From contig NW_006767434.1 of NCBI RefSeq assembly GCF_000264995.1, positions 2,134,004-2,198,003 on the forward strand: a DNA stretch of 64,000 nt. The letters run 5' to 3'. Shown here piece after piece: positions 49,136-59,346 of the stretch. The stretch's first letter is position 1; each line of letters starts with the position of its first letter. The translations under genes and the position numbers were made by a program. This stretch comes from Punctularia strigosozonata HHB-11173 SS5 (lineage: Eukaryota > Basidiomycota > Agaricomycetes > Corticiales > Punctulariaceae). The notes below the pieces were generated by a model. The model ran no database searches. It saw only the letters and a program-made list of their open reading frames with translations, and was not told the DNA's origin.

Positions 49136-49855
49136 TCAGCCCGTATCGTACCGGACAAATTGTTTAGCTATGACCTTCGGTAGCACCTGATTCATGACGC
49201 TCTCAAAGGGAAGCAGCAGTTTGGAGGCAAATGGATGTGAACCCTCTGATAAATCCCCTGTGAATATAGAAAACGCTGGACAGATGCGACCCTACCAGGT
49301 ATTTCACAAGCGACGTTCCACGCATATATTAGCTTCATCGAAACCAGAGACACCACACCATTCTCGGTGAGAGAGCAATGCGCCGGGGTAAGTCGAACTG
49401 TGACACTCTAGCCAATCGTCCACGGGATTGCGCGGCGTGTCCACATACTTCTCACAGAAACGTTACCGCCATCCTTGTTGGCATTGGAGATAGCGGCGAG
49501 ACCGAGCTCAGGAGCATTCTGTCGAGTTATAGAGGGTTATAAAGGTCACGCAGTTGTGGGCAGGACAAATCCCAGAGCATACAGCCTGCAAATAGGAGAC
49601 CAGTCGACGCGCCAGCGCGGAATCTTCAATAACCGATGCCGATATCTTCTTCCTGTTCAGAGTGCCGGCCAGTTCAAGCTCTATTTCCGGTGACGCCGCA
49701 AGAATGTGAGAGCATATATCCGCTGGCAGGCGTCCTTTCGCGACATAAACCTTGTCCGACGGTGTGCCGGTCACAAGAATGTGGCATACAGTGAGCAAGA
49801 GAGAAATGCCGTCGGCGCAGCCGCGCACGACCGTTGAGCAAGAAAACGTCGGCAT
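49136..49855 (-). CDS. Hypothetical protein divergent from POL12
   Basis: No family recognised, but the exon structure is coherent. ATG at 49855 (MPTFSCSTVVRGCADGISLL; the longer frame above it opens only with GTG). First exon runs through KVYVAKGRLPADICSHILAA and SPEIELELAGTLNRKKISAS to RRLVSYLQ. After an intron ending CGACAG: NAPELGLAAISNANKDG. After GTAACG...TCACAG: VRLTPAHCSLTENGVVSLVS and MKLIYAWNVACEIP. After GTAGGG...TTCACAG: DLSEGSHPFASKLLLPFESV, then MNQVLPKVIAKQFVRYDTG, stop 49136-49138. About 190 residues, mostly helical-looking, with no signal peptide or clear membrane span. It faces POL12 across 134 bp that include an ACGCGT box, so the two may share G1/S control. Confidence 0.6.
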
Positions 49856-49911
49856 TGCGCCTGACGGATTTGATGGACGGAAGCAAAGGGGGGTGAGCGT
49901 GACGAAACGCG

Positions 49912-49917
49912 ACGCGT
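49912..49917. promoter_or_regulatory. MluI cell-cycle box in the POL12 upstream region
   Basis: ACGCGT, 73 bp before the POL12 ATG, within a stretch dense in related CGCG cores (AACGCGACGCGTCTCGCGC). The palindrome could serve POL12 and the divergent gene alike. MBF control is inferred from yeast. Confidence 0.55.
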
Positions 49918-49989
49918 CTCGCGCTAAAGCGTGACGACGCAGCGCGTCGTGCACGACTTTCTGATCCACCGTCCGTTCTACGCTTCAAC

Positions 49990-52272
49990 ATGTCTGAAGA
50001 TCTGCGAGCGCAGGTGATTGAGGTGTTCGGAGACAGGTCAGCGCTGGACGACAAGCTCATCGAAGAATGTCCGTCGCCCCCGCGTTCCTCTCCTCTCACC
50101 GCAACCCTGACGTACCAACCCGTCAGGTATCGCTATGTGCAAGATGTTCAATCTCCCTCCCAAGGAGCTTTACTTCAAATGGGAGGCCATGAACTTCAAC
50201 GCGCGCGCACGCGACTCGAGCCTGCAGACGTTCACCATGGACGCTGCCGCGCAGCTCAAACAACAGATCCAGCGTGATCTTCAGGCAGAGGCGACAAAGA
50301 ACCGTATTGCGCAAGGACGCGCGAGCCTGACAGGGCGGATTAACAGAGGGCGCGGTACTGGCTTGCTGAATGTTGGGAGAAGAGCGGCGGGTCCCGGCGG
50401 GTCCCCGGTCAAAACCGAACCTGCGTCCGCTGTTGCTGGACCGAGTAAGGTGCGATATGTAGGGCCCGACATGGACGACGCGTCCCGGAAAACACGATCT
50501 TGTAAGAAATATTTTGGATCATGATCAAGATTGAATGCTGATGCCAGCCGACAGATCGCTACATGTACGAGAAGGTCCTTGAAAGGGGCAATGGTGCGTT
50601 TCGAAGTCCACTAAAGAAACACGTGTGCTCATTTCGGCGTAGTACTCGACAACAAGATTGATGATTTTGCCGAGCTGGTCCAATCACAGTACAATATAGC
50701 AGAACTAGGCGATCCTTCTGATACCAGCGGTGTACGTAGCTATCCCAATCTCCCACCTGTTGATGATGTTGAAGTGAGCACAACTAGGAAACAACCGTAG
50801 TCGGTAGAATAGTCCTAGACTTCGAATCTGGCTCCACTGGCGGCGTCAAAATTAACGAGGCGTCACTCGTCTTGGAGTCATCGCGCCTAATGGGCTCGGG
50901 CGCACGCGTGCCCTTGCGGTTCGAGCCGAACGTCAAGGTATGCCCCTCGCGTACCCCTTGTTCCAACCGTCATAAACATAGGACGTACAGATCAGAGGCT
51001 TCGTGAAAGGTGCCGGCGGCGCTGGCCTGTTCCCCGGTGCTCTGGTTGCCCTTCGCGGAACGAACGGCGGCGGCGGGTCGTTCACCGTTTCTGAGATCCT
51101 TGCGGTATGGCGCTCCCCATCGCCGAAAGCGATGTTTGCTCAACTTGAGCACAGAATCCTCCTCTTCCTTCGTCACGAAAGGTCAGCGTGAAGACGGAAG
51201 CAGGCGCTAACGACGGCTTTTCGATGGCCGTCGCCAGCGGCCCTTTCACCTCCGATGCTGACCTTAAGTACAAGCCGTGGCGAACCCTCCTCGACGCTCT
51301 GAAGCTCAGCAAACCTGCTGTCGTCCTTCTCGTGCGTCTCCCTTCCCGTCACATTCGCCGATATGTACTCATACGCCGGACAGAATGGACCGTTCGTCGA
51401 CCTCTCACATCCACGCATACAGGATGGCGACATCGACGAGTCGCCCGCACAACTGTTTGCGCGTGTCTTCGTAGAGCCGCTCAGGGAGTTCCTCGACTCT
51501 TCCCCAGGGAGCATCGCGCTGCTCGTTCCGAGCGTGCGCGATATGGTCTCCGACCATGCGGTGTTCCCGCAAGCGGAGCTCTCATCGCACTTGTCCACCG
51601 ACTCGGTGCGCGCTCTTTCCTTTCTGTATTCAGATCATCCTGACCAAGACGCGACGTGACACCAGAGGATTCGTCTGCTTCCCAACCCGTGTCGGTTCTC
51701 AATCAACGGTGTCTCATTTGGCACGACCAGCGTCGACGTACTCTTCCATCTCCGCAAGGAGGAATTCTTGAAGCGATGTGCAGAGGAGGTCGATCCCATC
51801 GGCGAGAGCGGCGCAAACGACGCGATGGCTAACTTATGTCGACACCTGCTCCACCAGCGGAGGTAAGGATTCGCCTTCGACTACGAAGGATACCCGACTG
51901 GCTGACCAACGCCGGGCAGTTTCTACCCGATTTTCCCGGTTCCGTTCGACATGGCGCACGAGGTCAACCTTGACGTGTCGCATTCGGCGCTGCTGGAGAT
52001 CAAGGACAGCGCGCCGGACGTGCTGATCGTGCCCAGCCGACTGAAACACTTTTCGAAGGTATGTCTCTTCGTGGCTCAGCGAAATCAGGTTGAGACAATC
52101 TGTTGCGAAGGTGCTCGCCGAGGCTGGCGTGACAGCGGTCAATCCCGCGTTCGTGAGCAAGGGCATGTACGCCACGCTCGCCGTGGACGGTCCCGCCGCC
52201 GCCACAGGGCCTGAAGGGATCAAGGTGAACATCGTACGGTTGCCACAGGACGACGCCTCTACTACGAAATAA
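49990..52272 (+). CDS. POL12: DNA polymerase alpha subunit B
   Basis: B subunit of the polymerase alpha-primase complex, tethering it to the replisome and telomere factors. ATG at 49990 (MSEDLRAQVIEVFGDRSAL) starts the N-terminal helical domain (CKMFNLPPKELYFKWEAMNF). A basic linker with RGRGTGLLNVGRR leads to the body: YMYEKVLERG, IDDFAELVQSQYNIAELGDP, then the OB fold (IVLDFESGSTGGVKINEASL, LESSRLMGSGARVPLRFEPN, GAGLFPGALVALRGTNGGG) and the inactive phosphoesterase domain (LKYKPWRTLLDALKLSKPAV, GPFVDLSHPRIQDGDIDESP, LLPNPCRFSINGVSFGTTSV, PLLEQ-equivalent region with SFYPIFPVPFDMAHEVNLDV, APDVLIVPSRLKHF, VNPAFVSKGMYATLAV). Stop 52270-52272. Introns are short and numerous. Confidence 0.94.
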
Positions 52273-52808
52273 GACCATTCTGTCGTGTCGTTTGACCCAC
52301 GGCTGTCAGTGCAGACGTGGAGCGGAGATCGTCCGGATCATAAATGTGGCTTATTCGAGGCAGAGAGCGCACATCTGTCATGCCCGGATCTGCGCCGATG
52401 GCTGGTCCGGGTACAAGACAGTGCGTGCAGGGGCAAGTCTGCGACGGTGCCGCATGGCACGCTCCTTCATTGCGATGCTTCAAGGCGATGTGATGGACGG
52501 TGAGATTACGTGCGGCACGAGCGTCCGACGTTGCTGTATGTATACTTATCGTATATATTATATGCATGTTCTACAGGCGCACTGCCTTCGTAGATATTGC
52601 CGCAGTGAAATGGGGAACAAGGAACAAGCTAACTGTCATCAGCATACATCGTTGCGAGCAGCCAGAACTGTCCAAATGCGAAACCCAAGCCCGTATCCCA
52701 ATCGAAGATAAAGCACCACCGGAAAGGAAGCAAATTGATGTGTATATATGCTGCGCGGTCTCTAGTCTCGAAAGCGTCCATCTAATGCTCCACGAGAGGG
52801 CGAGGAGA
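52273..52808. other. Convergent 3' region, POL12 / four-pass membrane protein
   Basis: About 535 bp between two gene ends, AT-richer than its surroundings with several TATATA-like runs near 52545-52565. No gene supported. Confidence 0.45.
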
Positions 52809-53608
52809 CTAGGGCGTGCTGTCCCATCTTGATATGGGCTTCTCGCCGTACACCGAAATTTTCGGGACGTACGACGCCGCCGCATCTATCTCGCGCTCGA
52901 AATCGATGCTTCGGAGGAATCGGTATGCGGCCATGCACCCCGCTGTCAACAGGAGCTCTTTGAGCATCCGAGCGTCTCATGGATTTGAGCAGGCTACACG
53001 TACAGATTTCGATACCCCAGAATACGAGGCGCACGACGAGTGCGATGTAATTTGCGAGCGGCTCGGCTCCGATGGTCGAGCGCCGGAAGAGCTCGACGAG
53101 ATACCATATACTGAAGCCGAGCGAGAGCACGAAATGGAAGACGAGAATGTTGGAGTAGGCAGACGCGAGAGTGCGATCTCGTCGACATGCGGCGACGAAG
53201 CTGCAGAAGTGAACGTTCCCATGAGCATAGGCCGTGCAGCGGATATCGAGGATGGCGACATACCCCACGATGGAGATGACGGCGTAGGCCGTATGCAGGA
53301 TCGCCATCGAAATCGTCAACGCCTTCCATATCGTGCTCATATCTTTCACCGCCAGACACGCGTTGACGATCGCGACGTTACCTCCGGCGTTACATGAAAC
53401 TAGTCATTTGGTGATTCAGAACCCGCGTGATGAACTTCGCGTTCCATCTCGACGCACATGAAAGAACTTTCGGGTTGAACAACGATATCCACTGTACGGC
53501 CGCCACGAGGCCGGATATGAGCCCGGCTAATGTCGAGTTGATGAAAACGCCGGTTCGGGCAGAAAGGCAGCAGCAGTACAGGTGCTTCGGGTTGTATTGA
53601 GCCGTCAT
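52809..53608 (-). CDS. Four-pass membrane protein, unknown function
   Basis: Small tetraspan protein resembling fungal hypothetical membrane proteins; I cannot name a family. ATG at 53608 gives MTAQYNPKHLYCCCLSARTG, with a CCC cluster that could be lipidated before the first span (VFINSTLAGLISGLVAAVQW). After an intron: MKDMSTIWKALTISMAILHT with span two (HTAYAVISIVGYVAILDI), a loop with several Cys (VHFCSFVAACRRD), span three (NILVFHFVLSLGFSIWYLVE) and span four (YIALVVRLVFW). An intron (GTATCG...TCAAAG) gives the tail ELLLTAGCMAAYRFLRSIDF and VYGEKPISRWDSTP, stop 52809-52811. The open frame running on to 52762 without this splice is less convincing. Confidence 0.65.
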
Positions 53609-53983
53609 GACCCCAGACGCATGCGGCTTCCTTGAGCAATTGTGAACGGTTCCTCAACGTCTAGTCGAGATCTCGCAGTCCGGTACGGATGAAGATGGAA
53701 AGTTACTAGGGGGCAGGGAAGGCGAATAGACGAAGAGGAGGCTCAGCCTAGGGAGTTCTCGACGGGTCGCCATGTCTTATGTATGCGGGACTGGTGGTGA
53801 GAGACAGAACCAATGGGAAGGGACATGCGACGTGCGACGTTCGAAAGCGAATCACAGCGGTCGTGATGGCCACCGCCGGCGTCCCTCGAGAGCGCCCACG
53901 GACGGTGGCGGTGTTCTCTGACGTCGGCGCCTGGCACCCTGCAAGCGTCCGCGTGCGTTTACGATCCGCAACTTTAGCCTGCG
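53609..53983. promoter_or_regulatory. Divergent region, membrane protein / CWF19
   Basis: 375 bp between two start codons pointing apart. No TATA box or known motif seen. It should hold both promoters. Confidence 0.4.
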
Positions 53984-56900
53984 ATGCCGGACGAGGAGAC
54001 GCGCGCGCGGAAACACAGACACGGCGACAAGGACAAAGACAGATCCAAGAAGCGCCACAAGCACGACGATGCTCATCGCGACCGCAAGAAGAAGCGCAAG
54101 GACGAGCACCAGGGCCTGCGCGTCGTCGACGACGATCCCGACGACGATTCCATGTGGGTGGAGAAGAACATCGACATGGACGGCGAGCGGGTACGCTACA
54201 CTATTGCACAGCATAGACCAAATCCCCAAACGAATAACCGTGCAGCCTCTAGCGACTGATATACCCACCGCCGAGAGCCTCGCCCTCACCTCCAACGCTA
54301 CCACTGTCCCCCCTGACGCCAAACTCCCCCCTCCCGTGGTCCAGGAGACGCCGCTGAAGCGCGACGAATGGATGCTGGCCCCACCGGTAACACCTACCGT
54401 TCCCGGCGCAACCACCCGCACGCACGCGGAGCCCGGTTTCGAGTCCTTCACCGAAGACTTCGGCGAAGCAGAGGGCAGCAAGCGCACCCTCGGCGGATCC
54501 GTCGACTTTTTCTCCAGCATGGGGACCGAGCACCGACCGAAGAAGCCGGCCGAGGACAAGCCAGACCCCGACAAGGCAGGCCAATCCCTATCCGCGATAT
54601 GTTGCCTCTGTGCTGACTTGTTCACAGCCCAAAATAAGCTCGCGCGAGCTGAATACGCAACTCGTCGAAGGCAAGCCTCTTGACCAGTACACCGCCCCCA
54701 CGCCCTCCAAATCCACACCCGGCGGGCCCGGCTCGCAATGGCGCATGATGCGTCTCCGGCGCGTATACGAGACCGCCGAGGAGGAGGGCAAGTCCGTCGA
54801 GGAGGTTGCGCTCGAGCGGTTTGGGAATCTGGACGCGTTCGAGGAGGCGAAGGAGGAGCGGCGGATCCTCGACGAGCGCGAGGAACGGCGCGGGCGCAGG
54901 GGTGCGGGCGGCAGAGGCGGCGAGTCGCGCTCGAACACGCAGACGCCGGTGGGAGGGGCGAAGGAGCGATTCATGTTCACGCATCCCGGCGTGGACGGGT
55001 TCGGGAGCGGCGGGTCCTCGCGCTCGGGGTCGTTCCGCCGCCCGGGCGGGTCCGGTGATCCGTCGACGGGACCAAGCGCGCCAGGGACGCCTACACCAGG
55101 ACCTGCGCCCGGCAACATGCCGCGCATGGGCTCGCATACGGGCACACAGTTAGCGCAGACGCACACACCGGTTCCGTCCGTGCTCACGCCTAAGGCGCTG
55201 CTCGTGCAGCACCAGCAGAAGACGCAGCGGCGTGCGCTCAGCCCAACCAGCCTGAACAAGTTGCAGGCGAAGGTGTTGAGGGCGAAGCTCATGAATGCGC
55301 CGGATGCGAAGAAGCTCGAGGAAGAGTACGAGGCGGAGATGCGGCGGGCGAATGGAGACGACGGGGATGATGGGGACGACGGCGGGCAGGATGTGAGGAC
55401 GGAAGTCCAGGTGTTGCCAAGCTTGGATGGAAGAGGGCGGTTGTACGATACGGGCGCACCAGGGTCATCTTCCAAGGATGATAGGCCGCCACCACCCGGT
55501 AATCGGCGAAAGAAAGAGAAGGTATCTTCCAACCCTACGGTTTCCTTACAGTCGTTGCTCATCTGGTGGAATCAGGTTGAGACACGCGATCCAAAAACTG
55601 GAGAGATTGTACGGTATAACGCCGACGACGATACGCTTACGCTCGGTGATATGCTTCGGCAAGAGAAGTTTGGCGCGGGCGCGTCTGATCAGAAAGACAT
55701 GGACGTCGAGTTCGCGAAACAGATCATGACCGACGGCGGCTTCACAGTGAGCGGGTTCTCATTTCAAGCATTGGTCGTATCTGATCGCTGTCACGCGGTA
55801 TGTAGAACGACCTCGACTATATCGACGACAATGCGGAAAAGCTTGGCAGGAAAAAGATGCGGAGCGACGCTATGAAGCGTCAATTCGCCATCAATGGTGC
55901 GAGACATGCTGATCATCGTTCTCCTCCCCCTGCGTTGACACCTTGATCAGATTACAAGCGAACACAGAAAGTACTCGCGACGTGTCCATTCTGCTTTGGA
56001 GAAGACGATTCGCCGCCACAGGCACCCGTAGTGGCGCTCGGCACTCGGGTATATCTCTCACGAACGTTAAACGAGGAGCTCGTAGACGGGCATTGCCTTA
56101 TCGTACCGATTCAGCATCATTTGACTATGTTGGAGGGCGACGACGATGTGTGGGATGAAGTCAAGGTGAACCCACACATGCATATCGACGCGTTTACAGA
56201 CGCTGAGCCCTTTGATAGAATTTCATGAAGTGTTTGATGCGAATGTTTGCTGAGCAAGATAAGGGTGTTGTCTTCTACGAGACAGTGCTCAGCTTGAAGC
56301 AGCAGAAACATACATTCATCGAATGCGTGCCTTTGCCTTGGGAGCAGTTCGAAGAAATCCCAGGTTATTTCAGGGTGCGTCAATGTCTCAGCTTGTCCAT
56401 CTCCCCACTTTACCATGCCACTGTACGCCGCCGGACACGCCGGGCGGTCTCCCATGCACGTTGCGCATTGTGGCGGCGAACGCTGCGGATTCTACATCCT
56501 TCCTAAGCACTTCCAGTGGGTCACTTTCGGATGCGACGCTCTGCTAATCTTTGGTGCATCCGCAGGAATCGATTCTCTCATCAGAGCTCGAGTGGTCGCA
56601 GCACAAGAAGCTGATCGACTTCTCCGCGCGACCGGGTGGCTTCAGGCGTGCGATGGTGCCCAACCTGCCGTATTTCATGGTTCAATTCGACTACAAGGGC
56701 GAGAAGGGATACGGGCATGTGATCGAAGGCGTTAGTGAAGGCGACAAGGCGCCGGAGGAGGAGGGTGGGTTGGACGAAGGCGAGAAAGGCGGTGGCGAGT
56801 TCCCGAGGTACACCCTGGTTTTACTGAATGGGAAGCATCCGACTCACAGCGTGTATGATGCAACAGGTATTTTGCCGGGGAGATCATTGGCAACGTACTG

Positions 56901-57029
56901 GACATCGAGCCGAGAAAGTGGCGCAGACCGCGGAGGATCGAATTTCGCCGGAACAAGGAGCGGGTGGTGAACTTCAGAACGATGTATCAGAAGTTTGACT
57001 GGACGGGGATGATTGAGGGTCGGCCGTGA
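53984..57029 (+). CDS. CWF19-like spliceosome-associated protein
   Basis: CwfJ-family nuclear protein that joins late spliceosomes and the intron-lariat stage; relatives interact with the debranching enzyme. ATG at 53984 (MPDEETRARKHRHGDKDKDR) opens a Lys/Arg/Asp-rich, nuclear-signal-like tail. Then FESFTEDFGEAEGSKRTLGG, SVDFFSSMGTEHRPKKPAED, SSRELNTQLVEGKPLDQY, SQWRMMRLRRVYETAEEEGK, a Gly/Arg-rich disordered stretch (54890-55240), LNKLQAKVLRAKLMNAPDAK and DDTLTLGDMLRQEKFGAGA. CwfJ_C_1: QKVLATCPFCFGEDDSPPQA, LNEELVDGHCLIVPIQHHLT (HIT-like His cluster), DKGVVFYETVLSLKQQKHTF. CwfJ_C_2: PWEQFEEIPGYFR, FRRAMVPNLPYFMVQFDYKG. The last intron (GTACAC...CAACAG) gives YFAGEIIGNVLDIEPRKWRR and a final FDWTGMIEGRP at 57029. 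Confidence 0.93.
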
Positions 57030-57215
57030 TGGGGATGCAACACTACTGTGTTTCACTGTAACTGTACGACTGTACGAATAGCCATCCAAGACGCATTGGA
57101 TAGGGGTGTGGAGGAACCTCGCGTGGGCGACGTGTGCTGAATTTAGACTGTCGCCATATCGTGGTTCGGAAGATGCCGTCATCGACGTCGACCCCGCATT
57201 GGCTAACCGTTCGAC

Positions 57216-58874
57216 ATGATCGCCGGCGTATGGGCCGTTCGTCCTGCTGCAGCTAGCTGCGCTCGCCTTAGACCCATTAGGCGCATCTCGTACGGAAGGC
57301 TCTTGACGACGCTATCTCGCTCACAAGATGCCCCTGTCGAACATCTCAGACGGTCCTACCTCTACGGTGCGCACCTGCTAATCAACACCGGGAGGCACCG
57401 TAGCTGACTTGCGAAACGCTCAGTCCCTACATCGTCCCAGAAGATGCTGATGAAGTCGTTGACGTCTCAAACGGATGTCATCATATATGATCTCGAGGAT
57501 AGCGTCTCACCATTCGATAAGGACACGGCAAGGGAAAGGTTAGAAGGCTTCTTGACCGTACGTTTCGACCTAAGCCACAGTCCGCAATACCTGCTGCGTG
57601 CTTACCCAAGTATGCTATGTCCAGGATGGCAGCATAGTAGCGAAGCTACCACAGTCCCATCGAATCGCCGTTCGACTGAACGCGTTAGATACCCCGCAGT
57701 TTCAATCAGATATCCGACAAGCGGTGCGCGGACATTCGTGGTCATCGACGCTTGCGGTCATGCTCATACGCACATCATGTAGCTTGCATTGCCGGCTATT
57801 GGAACCCTGGTTATGCCCAAGATTCATTCTGCTCGGGACTTAGACCACGTTTCTCGCGAGATATATGCCGCCTCGAGACATCATCCAGTATCTGCCGGGG
57901 TGGCGTCGCCCATCAGGGTCGTTGCCAGTATTGAAAGTGCAAAAGGCCTTTGGAGTGTTGGGGACATAGGCGAGTCATTGAAGACGACACGGTGGTCTCA
58001 GTGGTAATGATCATATCGTACGTATCATGCAGCATCGTGGACATCAGAGTACGGACCTTCGCTGGGAGGAAAGCTCAGCGCGCTGCTTGTATGTGTTGTC
58101 ACCCTCGGGCCTCCGTTGACCCAACACTTACCGATTCTTTCTCAAGTTCGCCGCTGAAGATTGTAAGGTTCCATCACCTAGGATATGACCGTCTCTGATT
58201 GTTGAACCCCTTAGTTTGCGCCGACACCTCCATTGTGCGCACGCGGTCCCGCTCCGAGCTGTTATATGCGCGATCAAGGATGGTAATTGCGGCGAAAGCA
58301 TTTGGCCTGGAGGCTATCGATATGGCGAGCGTTCTACTCCCTTGTTCGCGCGTTCGTCATCCTAACATTGTTGACCCTCACAGGTATGCGTGAATTACAA
58401 GGACAAGGACTATCTTCGAGATGAATGTGAGGATGGACGGCGACTTGGGTTTACCGCCAAGGTAAAAATCAACTTCAAAGGTGTTGTACTAGGCTCACGC
58501 TTTGGTTTAGCAAGCCATACACCCGGATCAGGTTGAGGTTATCCAGACAACCTTTGTACCTACAGAAAAAGGTGAGCTGAGATGACCGTTGAGACACGCA
58601 TCCTTGGGTTTCTAACGTGGGCGGCGGAACAGAGATCCTCAGAGCGGCCAAGATCGTGCATGGTATGGCTAAGGCCCATGCCTCCCAAATCGGCGCAATA
58701 GGGCTAGATGATGGAAAAGGTGGAAAGGAGATGATTGACGCACCCATGCTCAAGCAGGTCTGTCTGTTTCCATTGTTGTTGATTGAATACGCAATTGCTG
58801 ACCTTCGTTCTTAGGCAAAGAGGATCGTACAGATCGCCAGGGCCGCGGGTGTTAGAATTCCAGATGTCTCATGA
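57216..58874 (+). CDS. Mitochondrial CitE-like lyase (CLYBL/HpcH family)
   Basis: HpcH/HpaI aldolase-family enzyme; animal CLYBL acts on citramalyl-CoA in mitochondria. ATG at 57216 gives a likely presequence (MIAGVWAVRPAAASCARLRP, IRRISYGRLLTTLSRSQ), rich in Arg and poor in acids. Then RRSYLY, MLMKSLTSQTDVIIYDLEDS (the IYDLEDSV motif), HRIAVRLNALDTPQFQSDI, LVMPKIHSARDLDHVSREIY, IRVVASIESAKGLWSVGDIG, CADTSIVRTRSRSELLYARS, RMVIAAKAFGLEAIDM, VCVNYKDKDYLRDECEDGRR, FTAKQAIHPDQVEVIQTTFV, EILRAAKIVHGMAKAHASQI and MLKQAKRIVQIARAAGVRIP, stop 58872-58874. The metal ligands expected in SIES and YCAD are present. Substrate is by family only. Confidence 0.9.
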
Positions 58875-59346
58875 CCGGGAGGATCCCAGACCTGCGATAC
58901 GCTGCCGCATTGTATCTTACGTTGTGACAGGAAACGAGCGGAGTACCGTTCAGGCTCGATTCAGATTCTTGAATGCGCGTTTCGACCGGACATGAACGTT
59001 ATGGTCAGTGCCGCTTTCCAGAACACGACTTCCTCGCGCAGGCCCTCCATGCAGGTCAAGACGTTTATAGCAATTATACTAATGGTTGATGTACGTTATG
59101 CAAGTTAATACAGTGCTTCGGGACAAACGAATGTGGGTGTCGCAGGTGCTATGCCAATCTGGCACTATGAAACTAACAGTCCGGAACGAAGTACATGCAT
59201 GTCCTTGATGCTCAAGGTGCTGAAGAAGTTGACGAGATCACAAGTACAAAGAAAACGGAGACCACGTTCGCAACAACATACATCTCGATGAGGGTATCCA
59301 AGCTGACACAGAGAGCATCCCAGAAGATGCAATGTAGAATCCAGAT
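58875..59346. other. Convergent 3' region, CitE-like lyase / Rax1-like gene
   Basis: About 470 bp between two gene ends. No gene or repeat supported. Confidence 0.45.

Noticed and set aside
48835-49167. 110-codon plus-strand open frame
   Set aside because: Overlaps the 3' end of the minus-strand gene at 49136 and lacks any similarity; probably chance.
49856-49969. N-terminal extension of the gene divergent from POL12
   Set aside because: The extended frame opens with GTG, overlaps the ACGCGT box and leaves only 20 bp to the POL12 start; the ATG at 49855 is preferred.
52762-52811. Longer C-terminus of the four-pass membrane protein
   Set aside because: Requires reading through an apparent intron; the spliced ending is more protein-like.
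54588-55562. 324-codon minus-strand open frame
   Set aside because: Antisense shadow of the GC-rich disordered part of the CWF19-like gene.
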